From: Actinacidiphila acidipaludis
GTDB lineage: Bacteria; Actinomycetota; Actinomycetes; Streptomycetales; Streptomycetaceae
Length of the DNA stretch: 64,000 nt
Assembly: GCF_019890725.1 (NCBI RefSeq)
Contig: NZ_JAINZZ010000019.1
Location: 1 to 64,000, forward strand
Direction of reading: 5' to 3'
Part shown: positions 28,157 through 36,050 of the stretch, piece by piece
How positions within the stretch are numbered: position 1 is the first letter of the stretch
Layout of the letters: each line of letters begins with the position of its first letter
Translations under genes and position numbers: made by a program
The notes under the pieces: model-generated
What the model was told of the DNA's origin: nothing
Databases searched by the model: none
Seen by the model: only the letters and a program-made list of their open reading frames with translations

Positions 28157-29110
28157 TCAGCCCCGGTCGCGGAACTCCGCCAGCAGGTCGTAGGGGTACG
28201 GCAGCGGCATCCGGCTCGCTCGCGTGAGCCGTTCCCCGGCCTCCGCGCCGAGCACCAGGTCCAGCGCGCCGAGGCAGTCGGCGAGCTGCCCGGCCGTGTG
28301 CGGCCCGGTGATCGGGGCCGTGACGCCGGGCCGGTCCATGAGCCAGCGCAGCGCGACCTGCCCCGGCGACCGCCCCAGATCGCGGGCGACGGCGTCGAGG
28401 GTGCGCAGCACCGCCTCGGCGCGGCCGAGGTCGGTGGGCGCGTGCGGCCCGGTGGTCAGCGACCGGGCGCCGGTGAGCCGGCCGCCGTCCAGCGGACTCC
28501 ACGGCAGGATTCCCAGGCCCTCGGCCCGGCACAGTCCGGCGAGCTCCCACTCGACCTCGCGGTGCCGCAGGTTGTACAGCGGCTGCAGGCTCACATACGG
28601 CGCGCCGCCCCGCTGCCGGGCCAGGTCCACGGCCTTCTGCAACTGCCCGGCCGGGTGGTTGCTCGCGCCCAGGTAGCGGACCTTGCCCGCGGTGACCAGC
28701 GCGTCGAGGGCGGCCAGTGTCTCGTCCAGCGGCGCGAGCGCGTCCCACACGTGCGTCTGGTACAGGTCGATGTAGTCGGTGCGCAGGCGGCGCAGGCTGG
28801 CCTCGACCGCGGACAGGATGTGCTTGCGGCTCAGGCCGCCGTCGTTGGCGCCGGGGCCGGTGGCCCGGAACACCTTGGTGGCCACCACCAGCGCGTCCCG
28901 GTCGCGCCCGGCCAGCCAGCCGCCGAGGATGCGCTCGGCCTCGCCCTCCTGGTAGAGGTCGGCGGTGTCGACGAAGGTGCCGCCGGCGTCCGCGAAGACG
29001 TCGAGCACGCGGTGCGCCTCCCGCTCGGACGTCTCCCGGCCGAAGGACGCCGTGCCCAGACACAGCGCGCTGACCTGCAGACCGGAGGTTCCCAGACGAC
29101 GGTGGAGCAT
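28157..29110 (-). CDS. Aldo/keto reductase
   Basis: Second AKR-superfamily oxidoreductase in the window, 317 residues, only distantly similar to the one near 5-6 kb. Catalytic residues lie in TFVDTADLYQEG (Asp, Tyr), LVVATKVFR (Lys) and DLYQTHVWD (His). I start at MLHRRLGTSGLQVSALCLG, preceded by AAAGAGG; an upstream in-frame start adds only PxxRKRGRA. WSPLDGGRLTG and 'GPHTAGQLADCLGALD' mark the cofactor-binding end. It lies upstream of the galactoside genes on the same strand, but no evidence ties it to galactose; substrate unknown. Confidence 0.9.
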   Translation of the reverse strand: MLHRRLGTSGLQVSALCLGTASFGRETSEREAHRVLDVFADAGGTFVDTADLYQEGEAERILGGWLAGRDRDALVVATKVFRATGPGANDGGLSRKHILSAVEASLRRLRTDYIDLYQTHVWDALAPLDETLAALDALVTAGKVRYLGASNHPAGQLQKAVDLARQRGGAPYVSLQPLYNLRHREVEWELAGLCRAEGLGILPWSPLDGGRLTGARSLTTGPHAPTDLGRAEAVLRTLDAVARDLGRSPGQVALRWLMDRPGVTAPITGPHTAGQLADCLGALDLVLGAEAGERLTRASRMPLPYPYDLLAEFRDRG

Positions 29111-29170
29111 GGCACGGCCTCTTTTCCTCGGCGGTGGGACAGCCGGACCGTAGCCCACGGCCGGACCGGG

Positions 29171-29491
29171 TCAGTGTCCCGAGGTGGCCTTCAGGCCCAC
29201 CACCGCCACCAGGAGCAGGGCGACGAAGAAGATCCGCGCGGCGTTCGCGGGCTCACCGAGCAGCAGCATGCCGACCACCGCGGCGCCGGCCGCGCCGATG
29301 CCGACCCAGACGCCGTAGGCCGTGCCGATGGGCAGCGTCTTCGCGGCCTGCGAGAGCAGCATCATGCTGGCGACGACGCCCGCGCCGGTCATCAGACTCG
29401 GCCACAGGCGGGTGAAGCCGTCGGTGTACTTCATTCCGATCGACCAGGCGACCTCGAGCAGACCGGCGACGACGATGAGGACCCATGCCAT
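29171..29491 (-). CDS. SMR-family guanidinium exporter (Gdx/SugE type)
   Basis: Small multidrug-resistance family proton antiporter, 106 residues, four membrane helices. Glu13 in VAGLLEVAWSIGMKY is the essential proton/substrate-binding residue, and GTAYGVWVGIGAAGA with GMLLLGEPANAARI are SMR signatures; the W-S-x-G-x-K-Y pattern points to the SugE/Gdx subgroup, which exports guanidinium. A guanidine-III riboswitch lies directly upstream, which makes guanidinium export the likely job. The start is the ATG with GGAGG seven bases upstream; an earlier in-frame ATG lies inside the riboswitch and is rejected. Confidence 0.93.
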   Translation of the reverse strand: MAWVLIVVAGLLEVAWSIGMKYTDGFTRLWPSLMTGAGVVASMMLLSQAAKTLPIGTAYGVWVGIGAAGAAVVGMLLLGEPANAARIFFVALLLVAVVGLKATSGH

Positions 29492-29525
29492 GACGGCACC
29501 TCCGAACAATGCGTGTTCACGGGGG

Positions 29526-29568
29526 TGCACCGTCTTTGCAGGGTCCCGGTACGGCGCGCTCGTCGGGT
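29526..29568 (-). promoter_or_regulatory. Guanidine-III (ykkC-III) riboswitch
   Basis: The minus-strand leader reads CCCGACGAG then CGCGCCGUACCGGG, a short linker, and AAAGACGGUGC. This matches the Thermobifida fusca guanidine-III aptamer block by block (ACGAG, GCGCCGUAC, AAGACGG). Helix P1 pairs CCCG (29567-29564) with CGGG (29548-29545); the pseudoknot pairs GCGCCGU (29557-29551) with ACGGUGC (29533-29527) with one G-U pair. It ends about 35 bases before the ATG of the SMR exporter, so it probably controls translation initiation in response to guanidinium. Confidence 0.9.
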
Positions 29569-29633
29569 CCTGTCCACGGTAGCAAACACGGCCGGCCGGG
29601 GCCGGGGACGGTTTCCCGGCCCCGGCGGCCGCT

Positions 29634-30821
29634 TCAGCGGGCGGGCTGGCCGTCGGCGAAGTAGCGGACGAGCGCGGGGTCGAGCGGGGGGATGTCGCGC
29701 GGGGTGCCGCCGTCCCGCAGCGACTCGGTGGCCCGCACTCCGGCGGCGACGGCCATCCGCGCGGCGACCGGCGAGGTGTCGGTGCGGCCGCCCGACCGGG
29801 CGAACCGCAGGAACTCGTCGATCAGCAGCGGGTCGGCGCCGCCGTGGCCGGCCGCGGACTCCGCGTCGGGCACGCGGTAGGTGGTGTCGGCGTCGGCGCG
29901 GTGCCCGGACACACCGGAGGTCCACACCTTCACCTCCGCGCCGGGACCGTCGCCGAGGTTCTCCAGCCGGCCCGCGTCGCCGATCACGGTGTAGTTGCGC
30001 CAGTAGTCGGGGGTGAAGTGGCACTGCTGGTAGGCGGCCAGCACTCCGTTGTCGAGGCGCATGTTGACCAGCGAGACGTCCTCGACGTCGATCACCGGGT
30101 TCAGGTCGCGCTGGCTCGCCGGCGGCCAGTGGCCGTCGGCGGTGTACCAGTCGTCGGTCTTGGGGACACCCGGCTCCCTGCGGTGCGGCAGGTCGCCGTA
30201 GACCATGAGGTCGCCGAGCGCCTGGACCCGCGCGGCCCATCCGCCGGCCAGCCAGTGCAGGACGTCGATGTCGTGGGCGGCCTTCTGCAGCAGCAGTCCG
30301 GTGGTGTGGCGGCGCTCGGCGTGCCAGTCCTTGAAGTAGAAGTCGCCCCCGTAGCCGACGAAGTGCCGCACCCAGACCGTCTTGACCGCGCCGATCTCGC
30401 CGCGCGTGATGATGTCGCGCATCAGCCGGATCACCGGCATGTGGCGCATGTTGTGCCCGACGTACAGGCGGCTGCCGGTCTTGTGGGCGGTGCGCAGGAT
30501 CTCGTCGCACCGCTCGACGGTGATGTCAAGCGGCTTCTCGACGAAGACGGCCTTGCCGGCCCGCAGTGCCGCGCAGGTGAGGTCGGCGTGGGTGTGGTCG
30601 GGGGTGAGGACCAGGACGGCGTCGATGCCGGGATCCGCCACCACCTCGCGGTGGTCCGGGGTCGTGGCGGCGCCGTCGAACGCCTCGGCCGCGCGCTTCC
30701 GGCTGCCGGCGTCGGGGTCCGCGACGGCGGTGACGCGGGCGCCGTTCCCCGGCCGGTGGGCGGTGCGGGCGAGCGTGCCGCGCATGCCGTAGCCGAGGAC
30801 GCCGAGACGGAGGTCGGTCAT
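29634..30821 (-). CDS. Gfo/Idh/MocA family oxidoreductase
   Basis: NAD(P)-dependent sugar or cyclitol dehydrogenase-like protein, 395 residues. The Rossmann domain begins RLGVLGYGMRGTLART and carries VLTPDHTHADL and the family signature VFVEKPLDIT (Lys of the E-K-P motif). The C-terminal domain holds the catalytic His pattern in KAAHDIDVLHWLAGG. GHNMRHMPVIRLMRDII and a long insertion around residues 195-235 are unlike classical inositol dehydrogenases, so substrate is open. AAGGAA precedes the ATG. It stands alone, divergent from the peptidase E-like gene. Confidence 0.9.
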   Translation of the reverse strand: MTDLRLGVLGYGMRGTLARTAHRPGNGARVTAVADPDAGSRKRAAEAFDGAATTPDHREVVADPGIDAVLVLTPDHTHADLTCAALRAGKAVFVEKPLDITVERCDEILRTAHKTGSRLYVGHNMRHMPVIRLMRDIITRGEIGAVKTVWVRHFVGYGGDFYFKDWHAERRHTTGLLLQKAAHDIDVLHWLAGGWAARVQALGDLMVYGDLPHRREPGVPKTDDWYTADGHWPPASQRDLNPVIDVEDVSLVNMRLDNGVLAAYQQCHFTPDYWRNYTVIGDAGRLENLGDGPGAEVKVWTSGVSGHRADADTTYRVPDAESAAGHGGADPLLIDEFLRFARSGGRTDTSPVAARMAVAAGVRATESLRDGGTPRDIPPLDPALVRYFADGQPAR

Positions 30822-30944
30822 GGTGGCTGTTCCTTCGCTGTGCGGGGTCGCTGATCGTGGTCAGCAGCGTAGGCCGGGACTCCTTCCCGCCGGCGGCCCG
30901 CCGCATGCCGTGACGGCCGTGGTCCCGCGCTCTAAGGTCGGCGC

Positions 30945-31598
30945 ATGCGCCTGTACTTGTCGTCCTTCCGGCTCGGGGACCACGCCGAGCGCCTGCTCGC
31001 TCTGCTGCCCGGCGGGACGACCGGCCGCCCGGTCGCGGTGGTCGGGAACGCCATGGACGCCGAGAGCCCGCAGGCGCGGGCCGCCGGGATGCGGCGGGAG
31101 GCGACGGCGCTGCGAGGGCTGGGTCTCGACCCGGTGGAGCTCGACCTGCGCGACCACGCCGGGGGCGGCGCCGGGGAGTTGGCGGGTGTGCTGGCCTGCC
31201 ACGACCTGGTCTGGCTGCGCGGCGGCAACGTGTTCATGCTGCGCCAGGCGATGGCCCGCAGCGGGGCCGACGCCGCGTTCACCGCGCTGCTGGGGCGCGA
31301 CGCCCTGGTGTACGCCGGGTACAGCGCGGGGGCGTGCGTCCTCGCGCCGTCGCTGCGCGGCCTGGAGCACTGCGACGACGTCACGGCGGTGCGCCGCGTG
31401 TACGGCGAGGAGCCGGTGTGGGACGGACTGGGCCTGATCGACCGCCCGTTCGTGCCGCACGTCGACTCCCCCGGCCATCCCGAGACGGTCCTGCTGGGCC
31501 AGGTCTCGGCCGCCTACCGCGCGGCGGGCACGGCTCACCACGCCCTGCGCGACGGGCAGGTGCTGGTCGTCCGCGACCGGGAGCAGCGGCTGTTCTGA
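30945..31598 (+). CDS. Peptidase E-like protein (S51 family)
   Basis: Cytoplasmic protein with a class-I glutamine amidotransferase-like fold, 217 residues. The nucleophile elbow is AGYSAGACVLAP (Ser in YSAGA), the S51 signature, preceded by LVWLRGGNVFMLRQAM. Family members cleave after N-terminal Asp in dipeptides or, as cyanophycinases, act on related substrates. VAVVGNAMD near the start also fits. It converges on the GH30 gene across a very stable hairpin and shows no link to other neighbours. Confidence 0.87.
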   Translation: MRLYLSSFRLGDHAERLLALLPGGTTGRPVAVVGNAMDAESPQARAAGMRREATALRGLGLDPVELDLRDHAGGGAGELAGVLACHDLVWLRGGNVFMLRQAMARSGADAAFTALLGRDALVYAGYSAGACVLAPSLRGLEHCDDVTAVRRVYGEEPVWDGLGLIDRPFVPHVDSPGHPETVLLGQVSAAYRAAGTAHHALRDGQVLVVRDREQRLF

Positions 31599-31659
31599 GC
31601 GCGGCCGGGACGGCGCCCGCTGGGGACGCGCCCGCGCGGCGCGGTCCCGGGGCACGCGA

Positions 31660-31692
31660 GGGGCAGGGCGGACCCCCGTCCCGCCCTGCCCC
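31660..31692. terminator. Shared terminator hairpin
   Basis: Perfect 12-bp stem GGGGCAGGGCGG/CCGCCCTGCCCC (31660-31671 with 31681-31692) and a 9-base loop between the convergent peptidase E-like and GH30 genes. Symmetric, so it can act in both directions. Confidence 0.82.
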
Positions 31693-31710
31693 CGGTGCGG
31701 CGGCCCTGCC

Positions 31711-33672
31711 TCAGCGGTAGAGGCGCAGGTCCGCCAGGCTCCACCAGTTGCCCGCCGAGCCGGTCTGCGTCACCCGCACGTAGCGGGCGTGCGTGGGCGG
31801 CAGGTCCACCGACGTGAGCTGGCCGGTGCCCGTGCCGGAGGCGGCGGTCCGCCAGGTGGTGCCGTCGTCGCTGACCGAGAGCTGCCAGCCGCGGGCGTAG
31901 TCGCCGAGGTTGTCGCCGCTGTCGATGTCCACCCGCCGGAACACGGTGCGGCGGCCCAGGTCGAGCTGGACGTACTGGCCCGGGGTCTGCCCGGCGCCGC
32001 TCGTCCAGCGGGTGGTTCCGTCGTCGTCGGCCGCGAGCTGGGGCGAGCCCTGCCCGGCCGGGGACGACGTGGCCGTCGCGCCGGTGAGCGGGATCTGCTG
32101 GAGCTTGCCGGTCAGCGCGCCGGACTTCGGCCAGGTGAACGTCGCCAGCGCCCCGCCCGGCAGCGTGTACGCGAAGCTCTGCCCGCCGACCGCGACCGCG
32201 AACGAGCGGGGGTTGTCGTTCTCGTTGTGCACCACCAGCGCGGTGGAGCCGTCCGGGTTGGTGAAGGCCACGTCGGTGATCTGGCCGTTCCAGCCGGTGG
32301 TGCCGTAGTTGGTGCTGCCGATCCGGACGGCGCCGGGCTTCACGAACTTCGACAGGTGGCCGATGGTGAAGTACTCGGCGTTGGTGGTCACCGTGTGGTC
32401 GGGCGCGACCGTCAGGAACGCCGTGCAGGTGTCGCAGCCGCCGTTGTGCGGGCCGCCCTGCGGGTCGAGGGCCAGGTTCCAGTCGGCCACGGACTTCGCC
32501 CAGTTGCGGGTGGTGCCGACCGTGATGGTGCGGGCGTGCCACGTCAGGGTGCCGCGGAAGATCTGCGGCGGCGTGTCGGTGGCGCCGTGCGAGCCGGAGC
32601 ACTCGGTGAACCAGATGCCCTTGTCCGGGTGCGCGTCGTGCAGCGCGGTCTGCGCGCTCGGGTCACCGGAGTAGCAGTGGTAGGCCGTACCCGCGATCCA
32701 CTTGGCGGCCGGGCTGTCCAGCACCTGGTACGGGTAGTCGGTCTGCGGGTCCTCGCCCATCTGCTGGGCGGTCTTGATGTCGTCGGGGTGCGTGGTCCAG
32801 TTGTGGTCGTAGGCCAGGATCCTGGTGTGCGGGCTCGCCTCGCGCAGCAGCGGGCCGAGCGCCTCGATGACCGCGGTCTCCTGCTGGACCGGCAGGTCGG
32901 TGCCGGGGTACGCGTTCGGCTTGCGGTTCTGCGGCTCGTTCTGGACGGTCAGGTAGTCGATGTGCACGCCGGCCGCCGCGTAGGCCTGCACGAACTTCAC
33001 CAGGTAGCGCGCGTACGCCTGGTAGATCCGCGGATCGTCCTTCAGGTGCCCGCCGACGAGCGAGTCGCCGTCCTTCATCCAGGCCGGCGGGCTCCACGGC
33101 GTGGCCATCACGGTGAGCTGGGGGTTCAGCCGCTCGGCCTGGCGGAGCAGCGGGAGGATCTGCTTCTGGTCGTGGGCGATGCTGAAGTGCCGGAGCGCGA
33201 AGTCGGTCTGGCCCGCGGGCATGTCGTCGTACGTGTAGTGCGTGGGCGAGGCGGTGAAGTCCGAGGAGCCCACGGGCTGCCGCAGGAAGCTCACGCCGAT
33301 GCCCTGGCTCGGGTCGAACAGCTCGCGCATGGCGGCGTCCCGGTCGGCGGCCGGCAGGGAACTGAGCACGGCCGCCGAGGAGTCGGTGAGCGCGCCGCCG
33401 AAGCCGTCGACGCTCTGGTAGCGCCGGCCCGGGTCGACGGTGATCGTCGTCAGGTCGGATCCGCCGGGGTGGAAGTCCACCGGTGCCTGCTGCTGAAGCC
33501 GCTGCGCGCCGTCGGCGGTGGTCACCCACACCGACGCACGCACGGACTGCGACGAGGCCGGGGCCGGGTGGTCCGCGGCCGGAGTCTGCGCGACGGTCCG
33601 AGCGGCCGGCACACAGGTCAGGCCGAGGGCAGCGGCGGTGACCACCGCCGCCGCGAGTGCGCGTCTCGTCAT
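31711..33672 (-). CDS. Secreted GH30 glycosidase with discoidin-type C-terminal domain
   Basis: Exported glycoside hydrolase, 653 residues: signal peptide (RRALAAAVVTAAALGLTCV), a GH30 barrel plus beta-sandwich, and a C-terminal F5/8 type C (CBM32-like) domain starting about residue 520 (SPQLAADDDGTTRWTSG, QYVQLDLGRRTVFRRVDID given in part, ARYVRVTQTG). YQSVDGFGGALTDSSA is the GH30 opening; acid/base Glu246 is in VQNEPQN and nucleophile Glu357 in WFTECSGS. The family includes glucosylceramidases and beta-1,6-glucanases; the TPWSPPAWMKDGDS stretch fits either. A LacI-type operator lies in its promoter and a LacI gene is divergent. Confidence 0.92.
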   Translation of the reverse strand: MTRRALAAAVVTAAALGLTCVPAARTVAQTPAADHPAPASSQSVRASVWVTTADGAQRLQQQAPVDFHPGGSDLTTITVDPGRRYQSVDGFGGALTDSSAAVLSSLPAADRDAAMRELFDPSQGIGVSFLRQPVGSSDFTASPTHYTYDDMPAGQTDFALRHFSIAHDQKQILPLLRQAERLNPQLTVMATPWSPPAWMKDGDSLVGGHLKDDPRIYQAYARYLVKFVQAYAAAGVHIDYLTVQNEPQNRKPNAYPGTDLPVQQETAVIEALGPLLREASPHTRILAYDHNWTTHPDDIKTAQQMGEDPQTDYPYQVLDSPAAKWIAGTAYHCYSGDPSAQTALHDAHPDKGIWFTECSGSHGATDTPPQIFRGTLTWHARTITVGTTRNWAKSVADWNLALDPQGGPHNGGCDTCTAFLTVAPDHTVTTNAEYFTIGHLSKFVKPGAVRIGSTNYGTTGWNGQITDVAFTNPDGSTALVVHNENDNPRSFAVAVGGQSFAYTLPGGALATFTWPKSGALTGKLQQIPLTGATATSSPAGQGSPQLAADDDGTTRWTSGAGQTPGQYVQLDLGRRTVFRRVDIDSGDNLGDYARGWQLSVSDDGTTWRTAASGTGTGQLTSVDLPPTHARYVRVTQTGSAGNWWSLADLRLYR

Positions 33673-33700
33673 GGTTCTCCTCGCTCGAGCTCGGCTGCGT

Positions 33701-33725
33701 ATGAAACAACCTGAAACGTTTTCTG
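33701..33725. promoter_or_regulatory. LacI-type operator in the GH30 promoter
   Basis: On the minus strand GAAAACGTTTCA (33723-33712), a classic LacI/GalR-family palindrome centred on CG, is followed ten bases later by a second half-site GTTTCAT (33707-33701). It lies 30-50 bases upstream of the GH30 ATG, where bound repressor would block transcription. The divergent LacI gene is the obvious candidate ligand. Confidence 0.72.
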
Positions 33726-33806
33726 CAACCCCACTGCGGGAGTCAGATAAGCCGCCGCAGCGCAGCGTGTCAACCGCCCGGACCGGATCCCCGTCGCAAA
33801 GGTGAT

Positions 33807-33838
33807 GTGGCAGCCGCCGCGCGCCGGTACGCTGCCAC
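33807..33838. repeat. 8-bp inverted repeat upstream of the LacI gene
   Basis: GTGGCAGC (33807-33814) and GCTGCCAC (33831-33838) with a 16-base spacer, ending 23 bases before the regulator's GTG. It could be a second operator or a hairpin in the leader. Confidence 0.55.
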
Positions 33839-33861
33839 CATGAAACGAATGCGTGTAACAG

Positions 33862-34890
33862 GTGGCTAGGCGGAAGGGGGCACAGGCGACCGTTCGCGCC
33901 ATCGCCGCGGAGGCCGGTGTCTCCATCGCCACCGTGTCGCGCGTGATGAACGGGCACGCCCACGTCGCGCCCGAGACGCAGGAGCTGGTGCGCAGGGCGG
34001 TGGCCCGGCTGGGCGCGCCCGCCCCGGCGCGGCGCGGCAGCGCGACCGGTGCGATCTATGTGCGCTGCCCCTATGTGCTGACGGACTACTTCGGGGTGAT
34101 CGTCTCCTCGATCGCGGAGACGCTGGACCTGCACGGCCGGCGGCTGCTGCTCAGCGCCGGGGACGCGGCCCGGGACATCCAGGTACTGCCGGGTCTGCCG
34201 AACGACCCGGGGATCGCCGGTGCCGTGCTGATCGTGCCGCCGGAACCGGAAAGGGAGCTGGAGGCGCTGCGCGCCCAGGACTTCCCGTTCGTGGTGGTCG
34301 ACCCGCGGACCCCGCTCCCCCGTGACATCGCCTCGGTGTCGGCGGCGAACCTGACCGCTGCCCGCAGTGTCACCGGGCACCTGGTCGGCCTCGGGCACCG
34401 CAGGATCGGGGTGATCGGCGGCCCGGGCGACTGGCTGGCGAGCCGGTCGCGTCTGGCCGGGCACACCTCGGCACTGGCCGAGGTCGGCGTGCTGCCCTCG
34501 CCGGAACTGCTGCGCAGCATCGAGCCGACCGCGGACTGGGGGTACGACGCGGCCTGCGAACTGCTGGACCTTCCCCGACGGCCCACCGCGCTGGTCGCGT
34601 TCAACGACAAGGCCGCCGTCGGCGCGCTGCGGGCCGCGTACGAGCGCGGGCTCCGGGTGCCGGAGGACCTGTCGATCACCGGGTTCGACGACATCGACCT
34701 CAGCCGCAGCACCGTGCCGCGGCTGACGACGGTCCGCCAGCCGCTGGAGGAGATGGGACGGATGGCGGTGTCGCTGCTGATGCGGCTGCTGGACCGGCAC
34801 ACCGTCGACACCCTGCACGTCGAGCTGGCGACGCAGCTCGTGCTGCGCGGCTCGACCGGCCCGGTGCCGCCGGAGCCGTCAGGTTCCTGA
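33862..34890 (+). CDS. LacI-family transcriptional regulator
   Basis: Sugar-responsive regulator of 342 residues. The helix-turn-helix is TVRAIAAEAGVSIATVSRVMNG. The hinge that normally follows (with its N-x-x-A-R-x-L helix) is shortened to LGAPAPARRGSATGAIYVR, an oddity that may weaken minor-groove binding. The periplasmic-binding-protein-like domain includes VVVDPRTPLP, GHRRIGVIGGPGDWLASRSR, ALVAFNDKAAVGALRA and SITGFDDIDLSR. Start is GTG with no clear ribosome site; an ATG nine codons earlier is in another frame. It is divergent from the GH30 gene and probably controls it. Confidence 0.9.
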   Translation: MARRKGAQATVRAIAAEAGVSIATVSRVMNGHAHVAPETQELVRRAVARLGAPAPARRGSATGAIYVRCPYVLTDYFGVIVSSIAETLDLHGRRLLLSAGDAARDIQVLPGLPNDPGIAGAVLIVPPEPERELEALRAQDFPFVVVDPRTPLPRDIASVSAANLTAARSVTGHLVGLGHRRIGVIGGPGDWLASRSRLAGHTSALAEVGVLPSPELLRSIEPTADWGYDAACELLDLPRRPTALVAFNDKAAVGALRAAYERGLRVPEDLSITGFDDIDLSRSTVPRLTTVRQPLEEMGRMAVSLLMRLLDRHTVDTLHVELATQLVLRGSTGPVPPEPSGS

Positions 34891-34893
34891 GGA

Positions 34894-34916
34894 CGCCCGA
34901 CGGCCCGGCGCGGGCG
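34894..34916. terminator. Short hairpin between convergent genes
   Basis: CGCCCG (34894-34899) pairs with CGGGCG (34911-34916) in the 31-bp gap between the LacI gene and the flavin split-barrel gene. The stem is only six pairs, so this is a modest candidate for a shared terminator. Confidence 0.45.
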
Positions 34917-34921
34917 GAGGT

Positions 34922-35869
34922 TCAGCCGGCGAGCCGGGGGTTGCGCGGGGAGGGGGTCACCGGCCCGGCCCGGAACGCGGCCGGTGTCCGCACGACGCGC
35001 TCGGGTGTGAACCGGACGCGCCGTCCCGTGACGCCGTCGTCTCCCCCGCCGCCCGGCTCGGTCCACTCGACCGCGGCGCGGCCCGAGAGCTGGAGCATCG
35101 TGCCGCTCGCGAAGTCCGGGAAGAGCAGGGCGGCCCGCGGGTCGGCGTCGATGTTGCCCAGGCTGGCGAACATGTTGTTGCCCGGGTAGTCGGGCCACCA
35201 CAGCCCGCCGTCCTCGACGCGCACGAAACCGGGCGCGCCGCCGCGGTGCGAGGCGTCGGCGCCCGAGCCGGGGTGGACCGTGCCGAGGAAGAAGGTGTCG
35301 GCGCCGGAGATCAGCCGCACGTCGTCGGCGTCCGGCTCCTCGCGCCACGCCGCGCCGGCCGCGTCCCGCGGTCCGGGCGCCCCGGCGTGCGGGGCCGGGT
35401 CCGCCTCGACGTCGCGCCGCTGGATGTACTGCGGGCAGTTGCCGAACGCCTGCTGCGCCCGCACGGCGAAGCCGGTCGGGCCGGTGGCCACCACCGTGCC
35501 GTTGACGCGGAACCGCCGGCGCAGGGCGAAGTCGACGGCGATCATGCCGACCGCGCTCCCGCGGGCCGGGCCGGTGGCGAGCGGTCCGCCGGGCGCCGGG
35601 AGGGTGAGCACGTCCACGGTGGTCTCGTCCACGACGTGCAGGAACCCGGGGTGCCCGGTCAGCGGCACGGTCCACAGCAGTCCGTCACCGTCGGCGGCGG
35701 TGAGGACCGCCAGGTCGCGCTGCGCCAGGAAGAAGGCGGGAACGCCGGTGAGGTCGGGCGGCGCGAGCATGCCCGAGAGCCGGGCGGCGCGCTCTCCCAC
35801 GCCCGCGCGGTGCTGAACGGCCAGCTCGCCGTCGTGGAACCCCGTTCCCCGGTCGGTGCCGATGCTCAC
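34922..35869 (-). CDS. Pyridoxamine 5'-phosphate oxidase-like FMN split-barrel protein
   Basis: 315-residue protein with two flavin split-barrel-like halves: PAFFLAQRDLAVLTAADGDGLLWTVPLTGHPGF (given here as FLAQRDLAVLTAADGDG) and SGADTFFLGTVHPGSGADASHRGGAPGFVRV (given as DTFFLGTVHP), followed by DYPGNNMFASLGNIDADPRAALLFPDF (given as PGNNMFASLGNI). FGNCPQYIQRR links the halves and is seen in actinobacterial relatives, including flavin/heme-dependent oxidoreductases. The start is GTG (VSIGTDRG) after AAGGAGG. It is divergent from a CGNR regulator that probably controls it. The substrate is unknown. Confidence 0.86.
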   Translation of the reverse strand: MSIGTDRGTGFHDGELAVQHRAGVGERAARLSGMLAPPDLTGVPAFFLAQRDLAVLTAADGDGLLWTVPLTGHPGFLHVVDETTVDVLTLPAPGGPLATGPARGSAVGMIAVDFALRRRFRVNGTVVATGPTGFAVRAQQAFGNCPQYIQRRDVEADPAPHAGAPGPRDAAGAAWREEPDADDVRLISGADTFFLGTVHPGSGADASHRGGAPGFVRVEDGGLWWPDYPGNNMFASLGNIDADPRAALLFPDFASGTMLQLSGRAAVEWTEPGGGGDDGVTGRRVRFTPERVVRTPAAFRAGPVTPSPRNPRLAG

Positions 35870-35940
35870 AGGGACCTCCTTCTCGCGGCGGTGTCGACGC
35901 CCGTCCGTGCCGTGGCCGGCCCGTGAGCCCCTCACGAGTC

Positions 35941-36032
35941 CTAATGGATGCGACACGAATCAGACATTAGCAACCATGGCACGGATCCTCCCTGGTGTCA
36001 AATGGTTGACCTCGTGGACAACCATTAGCAAC
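35941..36032. promoter_or_regulatory. Divergent promoter region with repeated ATTAGCAAC and an inverted repeat
   Basis: Between the split-barrel gene and the CGNR gene. ATTAGCAAC occurs at 35966-35974 and 36024-36032, with a related CTAATGG at 35941-35947. AATGGTTG (36001-36008) and CAACCATT (36019-36026) form a perfect inverted repeat with a 10-base spacer, about one helical turn, and TTGACC (36005-36010) overlaps its left arm as a possible -35. This is a good operator candidate, 25-50 bases before the CGNR start. Confidence 0.68.
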
Positions 36033-36050
36033 GGCGTTACCGTGAGATCC

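Noticed and set aside
24316..28227. 1303-codon plus-strand frame opposite the galactoside genes
   Set aside because: Entirely antisense to the binding-protein and GH27 genes, whose signal peptides, active sites and operon overlaps are clear.
29492..29530. Upstream in-frame ATG giving the SMR exporter 13 extra residues
   Set aside because: It lies inside the guanidine-III aptamer and would put the ribosome on the riboswitch; the internal ATG has GGAGG and matches the family N-terminus.
33840..33869. Nine-codon frame (MKRMRVTGG) overlapping the LacI start
   Set aside because: No ribosome site and no conservation evidence; it probably arises from the operator-like sequence. Not listed as a gene.
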